The position numbers were made by a program, and so were the translations under genes. This document shows positions 7,787 to 18,007 of a DNA stretch of 64,000 bases, one piece after another. Source of the stretch: Amycolatopsis regifaucium (GTDB taxonomy: Bacteria > Actinomycetota > Actinomycetes > Mycobacteriales > Pseudonocardiaceae); assembly GCF_001613935.1 (NCBI RefSeq), contig NZ_LQCI01000009.1:344484-408483 (forward strand), given 5' to 3'. Numbering within the stretch: the stretch's first letter is position 1; the number at the start of each line of letters is the position of its first letter. Under the pieces are notes generated by a model. The model saw only the letters and a list, made by a program, of their open reading frames with translations, made no database searches and was not told the DNA's origin.

Positions 7787-9271
7787 TCAGCTGAGCCGGT
7801 AGCTGACCCGTTGACGATCTCGTACCCTGGCCCCGGGACGGAAGGGCAAGATCCTTCCATTGTCGTGGGCCAAATAGGTGGCGGAGTCGTCGAGCAGCCG
7901 GAACGACACCGCTTGCGCGTCCGCCAGGCCTGGCACCCGGGTGAAGCTCGCCGCACGGCCGTACGCGTCGCTTTCGTCGTACGGATCGATCCGCACGGTC
8001 GCGCCGTCGACGACCCGGACGTACCGGTCCGGGAAGTTCACCGACTGCAGCGCCATCGTCCCGGCGCCGCGGAAGCCCGCCACGATCCGGAACTGCGAGT
8101 CGGCGAGTTCCCGGACGTCGCCGTCGACCGTCAGCCGGTATTCGTAATGCCGCACGTACGACGCGGGAGCGTCCAAAGGGGACAGCCGGAGACACGGTCC
8201 GCCCTTGCCGACGGGGACGCCGAAACTCGGGGTCCCGTCGTTGTTCCAGTACAGCCGCTGGACGCGCGTGTGCCGGTTCGGATCGTACAGCGGATCACCG
8301 GTGATGTCGCGATAGTCGCGGGCGTGGTAGACGAGCACGTCGGTCCGGCCGTCCTCCGCGACGGTGAACGAGTTGTGCCCGGGCCCGTACTGCCGCGTCG
8401 CCTCGTTGGTGGTGAACACCGGCTGCGGCGACTTCGTCCACGATCTCGGATCGAGCAGATCCGAACGCTCGTCCGCGGTGAGGAGGCCCATGCGGTACCG
8501 GGCGTCGGTGGCGCTCGCCGAGTAGGTCATGAAGACACGTCCATTGCGGATGATCACAGCCGGACCCTCGTTGACCTTGAAACCTTGGATCTCCCACGGC
8601 AGCGTCGGCACGGCGAGCCGCACCGGGTCGCCCTTGAGCGCCAGCGGCGAGGCCATCTCGGCGAGGTAGAGGTTGCTGTTGGTCTCGATGCCGGGTTCGC
8701 TTTGCGCCCAGGCGAAGTACCGCTTGCCGCGGTGCTCGAACGTCGTCGAGTCCAGGGTGAAGGTGTCCCATTTGGTCACCATCTGCCCGCGCGGCACCCA
8801 CGTGTCCGCGCGCGGATCGTCCGAAGTGGACTCCAAGACGTAGGTCCGGATGCGGAACACGTTGTCCGAGTCTCCGGCGGCGAAGTAGATGTACCAGCGG
8901 CCGTCGATGCGATGCAGTTCGGGCGCCCAGATGTGCCCGCCCATCTTCCCGGAGGAGGGCCGACGCCAGACCGTCTTCTCCTTGGCGGTGGCCAGGCCGT
9001 CGATCGTGGCCGCCCCACGCACGACGACGCGGTCGTACTCGGGCACCGAACCGGTCAGGTAGTACATTCCGTTCACCGGCCGGGTGATGAACGGGTCGGC
9101 CCGTTGCTCGACCAGCGGGTTCCTGGTGGTCAACTGGGCCGGAACGGCAGTCGCGTCGGCAGTGGCTTCGGCGGCGGTGGCGGTGTTCGGCGCCAGCGTC
9201 CCCACGGCGGTGGCGGCCAGCAGCCCGCCGCCCGCTCTGAACAGGTCACGTCGGTCGATCGTCATGGTCAT
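7787..9271 (-). CDS. Tat-exported GH43 arabinofuranosidase-type enzyme with AbfB domain
   Basis: 494 residues. MTMTIDRRDLFRAGGGLLAA is a twin-arginine signal. DPFITRPVNGMYYLTGS near residue 60 matches the GH43 opening with its catalytic Asp, and the following repeats fit a five-bladed propeller. The last ~140 residues (LQSVNFPDRYVRV, YLAHDNG) look like an AbfB/CBM42 arabinose-binding domain. It likely releases arabinose from arabinan side chains outside the cell. The ATG overlaps the GH51 stop (ATGA), so the two are coupled. Exact GH43 subfamily and linkage specificity cannot be read from sequence. Confidence 0.88.
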   Translation of the reverse strand: MTMTIDRRDLFRAGGGLLAATAVGTLAPNTATAAEATADATAVPAQLTTRNPLVEQRADPFITRPVNGMYYLTGSVPEYDRVVVRGAATIDGLATAKEKTVWRRPSSGKMGGHIWAPELHRIDGRWYIYFAAGDSDNVFRIRTYVLESTSDDPRADTWVPRGQMVTKWDTFTLDSTTFEHRGKRYFAWAQSEPGIETNSNLYLAEMASPLALKGDPVRLAVPTLPWEIQGFKVNEGPAVIIRNGRVFMTYSASATDARYRMGLLTADERSDLLDPRSWTKSPQPVFTTNEATRQYGPGHNSFTVAEDGRTDVLVYHARDYRDITGDPLYDPNRHTRVQRLYWNNDGTPSFGVPVGKGGPCLRLSPLDAPASYVRHYEYRLTVDGDVRELADSQFRIVAGFRGAGTMALQSVNFPDRYVRVVDGATVRIDPYDESDAYGRAASFTRVPGLADAQAVSFRLLDDSATYLAHDNGRILPFRPGARVRDRQRVSYRLS

Positions 9272-11799
9272 CCCCTCACCCGGGCCGGGAAGCGCAGGAA
9301 GGTCACGGAGTTCGGCGGGAAGGTGTAGCCGAAGGTGTTCGCCACCCCGGTGAACCGCGATTCGCGCGGCGCGATCGGCGTGGCGAAGGCGGTGTTGACG
9401 TCGTCGGGCGAACCCTGCAGCGTCGTGACGCGAGCGGTGGAACCAGGCTGGACGCGAGTGCCGAGGTCGACCCGGGTGCGGGCGGCCGCGTTCTGCGCGT
9501 TGACCACCTTGACCACGAGTTCGCCGGTCTTGAGGTCGCGGGTGACGACCTGCCGGAACGGTTCGGCGACCTTGTCGTCGATGAAGGAAGCCCACTTCCG
9601 CCCGTCGAGGAACAGCGTCACCTGACGACCGCGGACCTCGACGCGCAGGTCGTACTGACGACCGGTCTCGATCTTGGTGTCGTTCTGGACCAGCGTCTGC
9701 TTGGCGCCGCCTTCGGCCTTCTCGACGGCGGAGACGGTGTTGTTCCAGCCGCCGAGGTTCCACCAGTAGTTGTTGCCGGTGTCCTTGACCCCGAACGCGA
9801 CGAGGAACCCTTCCCTCCCCGCGGTCTTGGTCGCCTTCACCGAGAAGTCGTAATTGCTCCATGCCGGATCACCCGCGGTCACCAGCGTGTTCTCCGCGGC
9901 CTGATCGGACTGGACGTACGCGCCGTTCGACACCGACCACGAACCGCGTCCGGCCACCTTCGACCAGCGTGAATCGTCACCGGAGAAGTCGTCGGAGAAC
10001 AGCTGCGCCCCATCGGCCGACGTGACCTTGACGTCGTCGTAGGCCGCGCTCGTGGCCCAGGTCGACAGCCCGATCGCACCCGAGATCGGGGCCACCGTCG
10101 ACGGCGTCGACGAGGCCTTGCTCGGCACCACGTGATCACCGGCGTTGGTCATGAACAGCTTCTGCGTCTCGTAGCCGGCCGATCCCCACGAGCGCTGATT
10201 GTCGAACCAGATCATGTCCGGTTTCCACTGCACGTAGTCGGTGTTCGCCAGCAGGGGCGCGTACGACGCGAGCTTGACGACGTCGGCGTTCCGCTCCAGC
10301 CCGGTCATGTACGCCGCCTCGGCCAGCGCGTTGCCGAACTTGTTGTCCAGCGACGCGTACTCGCCGAGGAACACCTTGGGACCGTTGCGGTCGTAGATGT
10401 CATAACGCTGGTTGTTCTGCAGGAACCACTGTGGACTGTTGTAGTAGTGCTCGTCGACCATCGCGACCTTGGCGTCGCGGTTCAGCTGCCACAGCCTGTC
10501 GAACGTGCTGCCTGTGTCGTCCGGGCCGGAGTTGCTGATCACCGTGATACCCGGGTGCTTCGCCGCGATCGCCTTGCGGAATTCCGTGAACCGGGCGAAG
10601 AACTCGTCCGGCAGGTTCTCTTCGTTGCCGACGCCGAGATGCGTCAGGTTGAACGGCGCCGGATGCCCCATCTCGACCCGTTTCCGGCCCCAGGTCGAGG
10701 TGACCGGTCCGTTCGCGAATTCGATCAGGTCGAGCGTGTCCTGGATGTGCCGCTGAAGCAACGCCGGATCGTCGGTGGCCCGGTTATGCCCGCAGCCGGT
10801 GACCAGCGCGGGTACCACCGGCAGCGGCATCGCGCCGATGTCCTCGGAGAACTGGAAGTATTCGTAGTAGCCGATGCCATAGGACTGGTTGTAGCCCCAG
10901 AAGTTCGCGTTCGTGGCCCGCTGCTCGACCGGTCCGATCGTGTCCTTCCACTGGTACGAGCGCTTCCGCTCCCAGTTCGGCGCCTCGTAACCCTGATGGC
11001 TGCCGGTGTTGATCAGGCAGCCGCCGGGAAACCGGACGAAACCGGGCTTCAGCGCGGCGATCTTCTCTGCCAGGTCGGCCCGCATCCCGTTGGGCCGGTT
11101 CTTGTAGGTGTCCTTGGGGAACAGCGACAGCATGTCGAGTCGCAGGGTCCCGCCGCCGGACGCGGTCAGCGCGAGCCTGCCGACCGCGCTCGACTCGCGC
11201 GCCCGGATCGTGCCGGTGTACTTGACCCAGCCGTCGCCACGCACCTGGACCCGCAGCGGATCGGCGAGTGCCTTCCCGGCGGGGTCGGTGACCGCCACCG
11301 TGAGCGGCGTGCCCGCCACCCGATCGGTCCGGGCGAACACCGAGAAGTCGTACTGCTTGCCCCTTTCGACGCGGATCCCCGAGTTGTAGCCGGAGTTCGC
11401 GACGCCGTACTCACCACTGGAAAGGTCGAGCCGCAGGTAGCGCCGGTTCCGTTCGTTGAGCCGCTGGGCGTCGTCGGCGACCTGCGCCGTACCGGTCCCC
11501 CCGCCGAACGACGTCGGCGCCCAGGACGTCAGTGGGGTGTACGAGGCGTTGTCGGCCTTGTCGTACTCGAAGGACCGGTTCTGGACGAGTTCCGCGTACA
11601 GACCGCCGTCCGCGGCACGGTTGATGTCCTCGAAGAAGACGCCGTACATCGAACGGTCGATCGTGGCACCGCGGCCCGCCGCGTCGACGGCGAGCGTGTA
11701 ATCGGTCTGTGCCTGGCCCGAAGCGGGTTGAACGGGCACGAGGACACCGGCGGCGATGGTCAGGGTCAGCACACTGAGCCGGGCGGATCTGCTGCGCAC
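9268..11799 (-). CDS. Exported GH51 alpha-L-arabinofuranosidase
   Basis: 843 residues from a GTG with AAGGAAG upstream. The signal peptide ends near PASGQA. GH51 hallmarks are GVFFEDINRAADGGLYAE, FRYPGG-like FVRFPGGCLINTG, acid/base Glu in GVGNEENLPDE (about E393) and nucleophile in FLGEYAS (about E480). About residues 55-230 include a carbohydrate-binding-like sandwich; after the barrel, residues ~600-730 (DDFSGDDSRWSK onward) are an extra LamG/DUF1080-like domain within the C-terminal region. It cleaves terminal arabinofuranosyl groups. Many GH51 enzymes are intracellular, so the signal peptide is notable. It begins a coupled GH51-GH43-GH2 set. Confidence 0.93.
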   Translation of the reverse strand: MRSRSARLSVLTLTIAAGVLVPVQPASGQAQTDYTLAVDAAGRGATIDRSMYGVFFEDINRAADGGLYAELVQNRSFEYDKADNASYTPLTSWAPTSFGGGTGTAQVADDAQRLNERNRRYLRLDLSSGEYGVANSGYNSGIRVERGKQYDFSVFARTDRVAGTPLTVAVTDPAGKALADPLRVQVRGDGWVKYTGTIRARESSAVGRLALTASGGGTLRLDMLSLFPKDTYKNRPNGMRADLAEKIAALKPGFVRFPGGCLINTGSHQGYEAPNWERKRSYQWKDTIGPVEQRATNANFWGYNQSYGIGYYEYFQFSEDIGAMPLPVVPALVTGCGHNRATDDPALLQRHIQDTLDLIEFANGPVTSTWGRKRVEMGHPAPFNLTHLGVGNEENLPDEFFARFTEFRKAIAAKHPGITVISNSGPDDTGSTFDRLWQLNRDAKVAMVDEHYYNSPQWFLQNNQRYDIYDRNGPKVFLGEYASLDNKFGNALAEAAYMTGLERNADVVKLASYAPLLANTDYVQWKPDMIWFDNQRSWGSAGYETQKLFMTNAGDHVVPSKASSTPSTVAPISGAIGLSTWATSAAYDDVKVTSADGAQLFSDDFSGDDSRWSKVAGRGSWSVSNGAYVQSDQAAENTLVTAGDPAWSNYDFSVKATKTAGREGFLVAFGVKDTGNNYWWNLGGWNNTVSAVEKAEGGAKQTLVQNDTKIETGRQYDLRVEVRGRQVTLFLDGRKWASFIDDKVAEPFRQVVTRDLKTGELVVKVVNAQNAAARTRVDLGTRVQPGSTARVTTLQGSPDDVNTAFATPIAPRESRFTGVANTFGYTFPPNSVTFLRFPARVRG

Positions 11800-11831
11800 A
11801 GCACTTCCTTTCGCGACATTGCGAGGGAGGC

Positions 11832-11875
11832 TCGTGGGTGATTTGGGTCGTTGGAACGACCCAAATCACTCACGA
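11832..11875. terminator. Long hairpin between the transporter and glycosidase genes
   Basis: Arms of 21 bp at 11832-11852 and 11855-11875 pair with one mismatch around GG. It follows the MmsB-type permease stop on the minus strand, so it may end or attenuate the upstream operon before the glycosidase genes. No T-run follows. The ends share CACTCACGA with palindromes near 4000 and 45920, so it may also be a dispersed repeat. Confidence 0.6.
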
Positions 11876-11883
11876 ACGGTTAC

Positions 11884-13131
11884 CTAGCCGACGGTCCGGG
11901 CCCGCCGTTTGGTCCAGATGTCGTAGGCGACGGCGGCGAGCAGCACGAACCCCTTGACCAGGTTCACGCTCTCGGTCGGCGCGCCGATGAGGGACATCCC
12001 GTTGTTGATGACGCCCATGATCAGGCCGCCGGTGATCGCGCCGACCACCTTGCCGACCCCGCCCTGTACGGCGGCGCCGCCGATGAAGGCCGCGGCGATG
12101 GCGTCGAGTTCGAACATGTTGCCCGCGGTCGGACCGGCCTGGTTGAGCCGTCCGGCGACGATGATGCCGGCGAGCGCGGACAGCACGCCCATGTTGACGA
12201 AGATCCAGAACGTGACCGCCTTGACCTTCACCCCGGACAGCGTCGCGGCCTGGAGGTTGCCGCCGATGGCGTAGATGTGGCGGCCGAACACCGCCCGCGT
12301 CGTCACCAGCGAATACCCGATCACCAGTACCGACAGCAGGATCAGCACCCACGGCAGGTTCTTGTACCGCGCCAGCTGGACCACCACGAACAGCACGACG
12401 GCGGCCGCGGCGACCATCTTCAGCAGGAACATCGGCAACGGATCGACCTCTTGGAGGTAGTTGATCCGCGCCGTGCGCTTACGCCACTGCGAGAAGACCG
12501 CGCCCGCGATCGCCAGCACGCCGACCAGGAGGCTCACCAGGTCGGCACCGCCGAGCGGGCCGAGCCCGAGGTTGCCGAGATAGCCGCCGGTGAACCCGTT
12601 CGCCAGCGTCCGGACCTCGTCGGGAAACGGGCCGATCCCCTGGTTGCCCAGGACGGTCAGGGTCAGGGCGCGGAAGATCAGCATGCCCGCCAGCGTCACG
12701 ATGAACGCGGGAATGCCGAAGTAGGCGACCCAATATCCTTGCCACGCCCCGATCGCCGCGCCGACGAGCAGGGTGATGAGCAGCGCCAACGGCCACGACA
12801 TGCCGACGTTCACCATCAGCACGGCCGAGATCGCGCCGGTCAGCGCCACCACCGAACCGACCGACAGATCGATGTGCCCGGCGATGATGATCAGGATCAT
12901 GCCGATCGCGAGCACCAGCACGTAGGTGTTCTGCACGATCAGGTTCGAGATGTTCTGCGGTTCCAGCAGCGCGCCGCCGGTGAGGATCGAGAACAGCACG
13001 ACGATCAGCGCGAACGCGACATAGATGCCGCTTTGGCGCGGGTTGAACGAGATTCGCCTCGGCGCTTTGGCCGGAGCGTCGTCGTTCCGTTCCGGGGCAC
13101 CGCTGACGGTGCCGGCGGAGACGGTACTCAT
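11884..13131 (-). CDS. mmsB: Sugar ABC transporter permease, MmsB/GguB type
   Basis: 415 residues with about ten to twelve membrane helices, larger than RbsC and typical of XylH/MmsB permeases. GHIDLSVGSVVALTGAISA is the family's signature stretch. It forms the membrane channel for the sugar delivered by the adjacent ChvE-like lipoprotein. It lies 4 bp after the ATPase stop, so they are one operon. Substrate in context is L-arabinose or a mixture of monosaccharides. The final gene of this transporter set, it is separated from the GH51 gene by a hairpin. Confidence 0.9.
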   Translation of the reverse strand: MSTVSAGTVSGAPERNDDAPAKAPRRISFNPRQSGIYVAFALIVVLFSILTGGALLEPQNISNLIVQNTYVLVLAIGMILIIIAGHIDLSVGSVVALTGAISAVLMVNVGMSWPLALLITLLVGAAIGAWQGYWVAYFGIPAFIVTLAGMLIFRALTLTVLGNQGIGPFPDEVRTLANGFTGGYLGNLGLGPLGGADLVSLLVGVLAIAGAVFSQWRKRTARINYLQEVDPLPMFLLKMVAAAAVVLFVVVQLARYKNLPWVLILLSVLVIGYSLVTTRAVFGRHIYAIGGNLQAATLSGVKVKAVTFWIFVNMGVLSALAGIIVAGRLNQAGPTAGNMFELDAIAAAFIGGAAVQGGVGKVVGAITGGLIMGVINNGMSLIGAPTESVNLVKGFVLLAAVAYDIWTKRRARTVG

Positions 13132-13135
13132 GGTG

Positions 13136-14665
13136 TTACTCCTGTTCCCTGGTCATGGCACGCATCAGGACCTCCTGTGTCGCCTCTTCCCGGCCGACCT
13201 CACCGGTGATCCGGCCCGCCGACAGCGCATAGATCCGGTCGCACAGACCGATCAGCTCCGGCAGCTCGGACGAGATGACCAGCACGGCCTTTCCCTCGTC
13301 GGCGAGCCGGTTGACGATCGTGTAGATCTCGTACTTCGCGCCGACGTCGATACCCCGCGTCGGCTCGTCGAGGATCAGCACGTCCGGATCGGTGAGGATC
13401 CACTTGGACAGCACGACCTTCTGCTGGTTGCCGCCGGACAGCGTGCCCGTCACGCTCTGCACGTTCGGGGCCTTGATGTTCATGCTCTTGCGGAAACCTT
13501 CCGCGACACGGTGTTCCTCGTTCCAGTCCACCCAGCCGCGGCGCGCGATCTTGCCGAGCGCGGCTCCGGAGATGTTGCGCTGGATGTCCTCGATGAGGTT
13601 CAGCCCGTAGCGCTTGCGGTCCTCGGTGGCGTAGGCGATTCCGTGCTCGATGGCCTCTTCGACGGTCCGCGCTTCGATCTCCTTGCCGTCCTTGAACAGC
13701 CGGCCGGAGATGTCCCTGCCGTACGACCGCCCGAACACGCTCATCGCGAGTTCCGTCCGGCCGGCTCCCATGAGGCCCGCGAGACCGACGATCTCGCCAC
13801 GGCGCAACGTCAGGTTCGCGCCGTCGACCACCACCCGGCCACGCTGGGTGGGGCTGTGCACGGTCCAGTCCTCGATCCGGAGCACTTCGTGGCCGATCCG
13901 CGGCTCCCTCGGCGGGAACCGGTTTTCCAGCTTCCGGCCGACCATCCCGGCGATGATCCGGTCTTCGGTCACGCTGGCCGCGTCGAGGGTCTCGATCGTC
14001 TTCCCGTCGCGCAGGATGGTGATCGAGTCGGCGATCGCGGCGATCTCGTTAAGCTTGTGCGAGATCATGACGCAGGTGACGCCGTCGTCACGCAGTCCTC
14101 GCAGCAGTTCGAGCAGATGCGCCGAGTCGTCGTCGTTCAGCGCGGCCGTCGGCTCGTCGAGAATGAGGAGCTTGACCTCTTTGGACAGTGCCTTGGCGAT
14201 CTCGACCAGCTGCTGTTTGCCGACGCCGAGTTCGAGCACCGGCGTCACCGGGTTCTCCCGCAGGCCGACCCGCTTCATCAGCTCGCCGGCCTCGTGGTTG
14301 GTCCGGTTCCAGTCGATCAGGCCACCGCGGGCCTTCTCGTTGCCGAGGAAGATGTTCTCCGCGATCGACAATTGCTGGCAGAGGGCGAGTTCCTGATGGA
14401 TGATCACGATGCCGCGGCGTTCGCTGTCGCGGATCGCGGAGAACGCGCACGGCTCGCCGTCGAAGACGATCTCGCCTTCGTACGAGCCGTGCGCGTACAC
14501 GCCCGAGAGCACCTTCATCAGCGTGGACTTGCCCGCGCCGTTCTCACCGCAGATCGCGTGGATCTCACCCCGCCGCACCGACAGGTTCACGTCCTGCAGT
14601 GCCTTGACGCCGGGGAAGGTTTTGGTGATCCCCCGCATCCGAAGGATTTCGTCGGTCACTTCCAC
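13136..14665 (-). CDS. mmsA: Sugar ABC transporter ATPase with two ABC domains, MmsA/GguA type
   Basis: About 509 residues with two nucleotide-binding domains, as in XylG/AraG. The first has Walker A GENGAGKS; the second has [14 protein letters not shown] and [13 protein letters not shown]. It powers the MmsB channel. GTG at 14665 overlaps the preceding stop by one base; an in-frame GTG at 14659, with AGG better spaced, may be the actual start. It is flanked by the binding lipoprotein and the permease. Assignment to MmsA rather than AraG follows the ChvE-like partner. Confidence 0.9.
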   Translation of the reverse strand: MEVTDEILRMRGITKTFPGVKALQDVNLSVRRGEIHAICGENGAGKSTLMKVLSGVYAHGSYEGEIVFDGEPCAFSAIRDSERRGIVIIHQELALCQQLSIAENIFLGNEKARGGLIDWNRTNHEAGELMKRVGLRENPVTPVLELGVGKQQLVEIAKALSKEVKLLILDEPTAALNDDDSAHLLELLRGLRDDGVTCVMISHKLNEIAAIADSITILRDGKTIETLDAASVTEDRIIAGMVGRKLENRFPPREPRIGHEVLRIEDWTVHSPTQRGRVVVDGANLTLRRGEIVGLAGLMGAGRTELAMSVFGRSYGRDISGRLFKDGKEIEARTVEEAIEHGIAYATEDRKRYGLNLIEDIQRNISGAALGKIARRGWVDWNEEHRVAEGFRKSMNIKAPNVQSVTGTLSGGNQQKVVLSKWILTDPDVLILDEPTRGIDVGAKYEIYTIVNRLADEGKAVLVISSELPELIGLCDRIYALSAGRITGEVGREEATQEVLMRAMTREQE

Positions 14666-15792
14666 TACCTCAGCTGTTCCGCTTTGTAGTAGCCGGAGTC
14701 GATGAGTTCCTTCTGGTAGTTCCCCTTGTTCAGGATCACCGACTCCAGCAGGAACGCCGGGACGACCTTCTGTCCGTTGTTGTAGTCCTTGGTGTTGTTG
14801 ACCTCGGCCTTGCCGCCCTTGAGTACCGCGTCGGCCATCTTGACCGTGGTGTCGGCGAGCTTGCGGGTGTCCTTGAAGATGGTCGAGTACTGCTCGCCCG
14901 CGATGATGGACTTCACCGACGCGACCTCGGCGTCCTGCCCGGTGACGACCGGGTACGGCTGCCCCGGAGTGCCGTAGCCGTTGCTCTTGAGCGCCGAGAG
15001 GATGCCGATGGAAAGCCCGTCGTACGGCGAGAGCACGCCCTGCACCTTGTCGCCCGAGCTGTAGGTCTTGGTCAGCAGGTCTTCCATGCGCCGCTGCGCG
15101 GTCGCCGCCTGCCAGCGCAGGATCGCCGCGACGTTGAACGCGGTCTGGCCGCTCTTGACGACCAGCGTCCCGTTGTCCAGGTAGGGCTTCAGTACCGACA
15201 TGGCGCCGTTGAAGAAGAATGTCGCGTTGTTGTCGTCCGGGGAACCGGCGAACAGCTCGACGTTGAACGGGCCCTTGCCCTCGCCGGGGGAACCGTCCTC
15301 CTTGAGCACCTTCAGCCCGGTGAGCAACGACGTCGCCTGCTGCACGCCGACCTTGAAGTTGTCGAAGGTCGCGTAGTAGTCGACGTTGGGGGTGTTGCGG
15401 ATCAGCCGGTCGTAGGCGATGACCGGGATCTTCTTGTCCGCGGCCTCCTGCAGCTGGGTGGTGATCGCGGTACCGTCGATCGAGGCGATCACGAGCAGCT
15501 TCGCGCCCTTGGTGATCTGGTTCTCGATCTGGTTGACCTGGGTGGGGATGTCGTCCTCCGCGTACTGCAGGTCGACCTGGTAACCCAGCTTCTCCAGCGC
15601 CGCCTTGATGTTGTCGCCGTCGTGGATCCAGCGCTCCGACGATTTGGTCGGCATGGTGACGCCGACGAGGCCGCCCGCCGCGCCGCCGGCGGCCGGCTGC
15701 TGTTCGCTGGTCTTCTCACTCGATCCGCAGGCCGTCAGCGCCGCTCCGACGCCGATCGCCATGGCCAAACTGGCCAGTTTCGTGAACTTCAT
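14665..15792 (-). CDS. mmsE: ChvE/MmsE-type sugar-binding lipoprotein
   Basis: 375 residues with GAGAAGGA before the ATG. The N-terminus [20 protein letters not shown] then ACGSS is a lipoprotein signal (lipobox LTAC). The mature part is a periplasmic-binding fold of the ChvE type ([40 protein letters not shown]). It captures pyranose sugars such as L-arabinose, xylose, glucose or galactose in characterised relatives. It lies between araA and the ATPase on the same strand with 26 bp to araA, strongly suggesting L-arabinose as a main ligand. Confidence 0.9.
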   Translation of the reverse strand: MKFTKLASLAMAIGVGAALTACGSSEKTSEQQPAAGGAAGGLVGVTMPTKSSERWIHDGDNIKAALEKLGYQVDLQYAEDDIPTQVNQIENQITKGAKLLVIASIDGTAITTQLQEAADKKIPVIAYDRLIRNTPNVDYYATFDNFKVGVQQATSLLTGLKVLKEDGSPGEGKGPFNVELFAGSPDDNNATFFFNGAMSVLKPYLDNGTLVVKSGQTAFNVAAILRWQAATAQRRMEDLLTKTYSSGDKVQGVLSPYDGLSIGILSALKSNGYGTPGQPYPVVTGQDAEVASVKSIIAGEQYSTIFKDTRKLADTTVKMADAVLKGGKAEVNNTKDYNNGQKVVPAFLLESVILNKGNYQKELIDSGYYKAEQLR

Positions 15793-15818
15793 TGTTCCTT
15801 CTCTCCGGTGGGGACCGT

Positions 15819-17324
15819 TCAGAAACCTTGTGCGAGCCGGTAGTACGCCTGGTTCCAGCGCATCCGGTCCGCGATCGACTCCGGTGTCGTCGTGTGGTCG
15901 ATGACCAGCAGTTCGACGGCGAGCATGGTGGCCAGATCGCGGATCGATTCCGCGCCGACCGACTGCGTGAGCACCGTGTGGTGTGGGCCGCCCGCGGTGA
16001 TCCAGGCCTCCGCGGACGTCGCGAGCGACGGCGCCGGCTTCCACACCGCCCGGGCGACCGGCAGGTTCGGCAGCGGTTCGTCCGGTGCGACGACCTCGAC
16101 CTCGTTGGCCACCAGGCGGAACCGGTCGCCCAGGTCGGCCATGCCGATCACCACGGCGTCACCGGGGGCGGCGTCGAACACCAGCCGGACCGGGTCCTCG
16201 CGGCCGCCGATGCCGAGCGGGTGGATCTCGCACGACGGACGGGCGGCGGCGATGCTCGGGCAGACCTCGAGCATGTGCGCGCCGAGGATCTTCGGTTCGC
16301 CAGGGCCGAAGTGGTAGGTGTAGTCCTCCATGAACGACGTTCCGAGCGCGGAATCGCGGCCCATCGCCTTCACCGCGGTCAGCAGCGCGGACGTCTTCCA
16401 GTCGCCCTCTCCGCCGAAGCCGTAACCGTCGGCCATGAGGCGCTGCACGGCGAGGCCGGGCAGCTGGCGCAGACCGCCGAGGTCTTCGAAGTTCGTGGTG
16501 AACGCGCCGAAACCGCCACTGGTGAGGAAGGTGCGCAAGCCCTGTTCGATACGGGCCGCATAGCGCAGCGATTCGTGCCTCTCCGCACCCTTCGCCAGCT
16601 CCGGCGCGAGTGCGTACGAGTCGGCGTACTCCTCCACCAGTGTGTCGACCTCGGCGTCCGGGACCGCGTCGACCAGGGCGACGAGTTCGTTGACGCCGTA
16701 GGTGTTCACGGAGACGCCGAGCTTGAGTTCCGCCTCGACCTTGTCGCCATCGGTGACCGCGACGTCGCGCATGTTGTCACCGAAGCGCGCGAGCTTGAGC
16801 GAGCCGAGCGTCTGGCGCCCGATGGCCGCCCGGACCCACGCGTCGATCCTCTGCACCACCGCCGGATCCGCGGCGTGCCCAGCGATGGTCTTGCGCGGCA
16901 CCCCGAGCCGGGTCTGGATGTAGCCGAACTCGCGGTCCCCGTGCGCGGCCTGGTTCAGGTTCATGAAGTCCATGTCGATGGACTGCCACGGCAGCGCCTC
17001 GTTGAGCTGGGTGTGCAGATGCAGCAACGGTTTCCGCAGCGCGTCCAGCCCGGTGATCCACATCTTGGCAGGCGAGAACGTGTGCATCCAGGCGATCACG
17101 CCGACACAGGCGTCGTCCGCGTTCGCGTCGAGCATCACCCGCCGGATCGCCGACGGCTCGGTGAGCACCGGTTTCGCGACGATCTCGGCCGGGATCCGGC
17201 CGGCGTCGGCCAGCATCCGCTGGATCTGCAACGACTGGCCCGCGACCTGCTCCAGGGTCTCTTCGCCGTAGAGCGCCTGACTTCCGGTGAGGAACCAGAC
17301 CTCGGTCTTCCGCTGTGTGCTCAC
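15819..17324 (-). CDS. araA: L-arabinose isomerase
   Basis: 501 residues, essentially the standard AraA length. [20 protein letters not shown] is the conserved opening. Metal and catalytic regions are visible as [30 protein letters not shown] and [11 protein letters not shown]. It converts L-arabinose to L-ribulose in the cytoplasm using a divalent metal. The GTG start overlaps the araD stop (GTGA), so it is translated with araD. Together with araB and araD it completes the bacterial arabinose pathway. Confidence 0.97.
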   Translation of the reverse strand: MSTQRKTEVWFLTGSQALYGEETLEQVAGQSLQIQRMLADAGRIPAEIVAKPVLTEPSAIRRVMLDANADDACVGVIAWMHTFSPAKMWITGLDALRKPLLHLHTQLNEALPWQSIDMDFMNLNQAAHGDREFGYIQTRLGVPRKTIAGHAADPAVVQRIDAWVRAAIGRQTLGSLKLARFGDNMRDVAVTDGDKVEAELKLGVSVNTYGVNELVALVDAVPDAEVDTLVEEYADSYALAPELAKGAERHESLRYAARIEQGLRTFLTSGGFGAFTTNFEDLGGLRQLPGLAVQRLMADGYGFGGEGDWKTSALLTAVKAMGRDSALGTSFMEDYTYHFGPGEPKILGAHMLEVCPSIAAARPSCEIHPLGIGGREDPVRLVFDAAPGDAVVIGMADLGDRFRLVANEVEVVAPDEPLPNLPVARAVWKPAPSLATSAEAWITAGGPHHTVLTQSVGAESIRDLATMLAVELLVIDHTTTPESIADRMRWNQAYYRLAQGF

Positions 17325-18007
17325 TTCTCTCCCTGCTGGCCGTAGACGTTCTGGTAGCGCGCGTAGAGCCGATCGATGTCCTCTTCGGACAATGGCTCCG
17401 GTTTCCCGAGCGCGGAGGCGATGTGGACGGTCCTGGCGACGTCTTCGACCATCACCGCGGCCTTGACCGCGTCCTTGGCGGTCCGGCCGACGGTGAACGG
17501 GCCGTGGTTGCGCATCAGAACCGCGGGTGACCGGCTGGACCGCAGCGTTTCGACGATGCCCCGGCCGATCGAGTCGTCCCCGATCAGCGCGAACGGACCG
17601 ACCGGGATCTCCCCGCCGAACTCGTCGGCGATCATCGTGAGCACGCACGGGATCGGCTCCCCGCGCGCCGCCCAGGCGGTGGCGTAGGTCGAATGCGTGT
17701 GGACGACGCCGCCGACCTCCGGCAGGTGCCGGTAGACGTAGGCGTGCGCGGCGGTGTCCGACGACGGCGCGAGGTCACCGTGGACGACCTCGCCGTAAAG
17801 GTCGGTGACGACCATCGTCTCGGCGCTCAGCGCGTCGTAGGAGACACCGGACGGCTTGATCACCATCAGGTCGTGGCCGGGGACCCGCGCCGACACGTTG
17901 CCCGCGGTCCAGATGACCAGTTCGTACCTGGTCAGTTCGCCGTGCAGCCGGGCCACGGTGTCCCGCAGTTCCTCGAAGGTGTCCGTGATCTCGGCGGCCA
18001 GGCTCAT
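17321..18007 (-). CDS. araD: L-ribulose-5-phosphate 4-epimerase
   Basis: 228 residues, class II aldolase/epimerase fold of AraD length. [20 protein letters not shown] gives the phosphate and substrate loops; [14 protein letters not shown] and MRNHGPF carry the zinc-binding histidines. It converts L-ribulose 5-phosphate to D-xylulose 5-phosphate, which enters the pentose phosphate pathway. It overlaps araB by 4 bp upstream and araA by 4 bp downstream. SgaE/UlaF relatives act on other pentulose phosphates, but the araA and araB neighbours settle the role. Confidence 0.95.
   Translation of the reverse strand: MSLAAEITDTFEELRDTVARLHGELTRYELVIWTAGNVSARVPGHDLMVIKPSGVSYDALSAETMVVTDLYGEVVHGDLAPSSDTAAHAYVYRHLPEVGGVVHTHSTYATAWAARGEPIPCVLTMIADEFGGEIPVGPFALIGDDSIGRGIVETLRSSRSPAVLMRNHGPFTVGRTAKDAVKAAVMVEDVARTVHIASALGKPEPLSEEDIDRLYARYQNVYGQQGEK

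Noticed and set aside
10132..11841. 569-residue plus-strand open frame opposite GH51
   Set aside because: Low-complexity shadow; the GH51 motifs are on the other strand.
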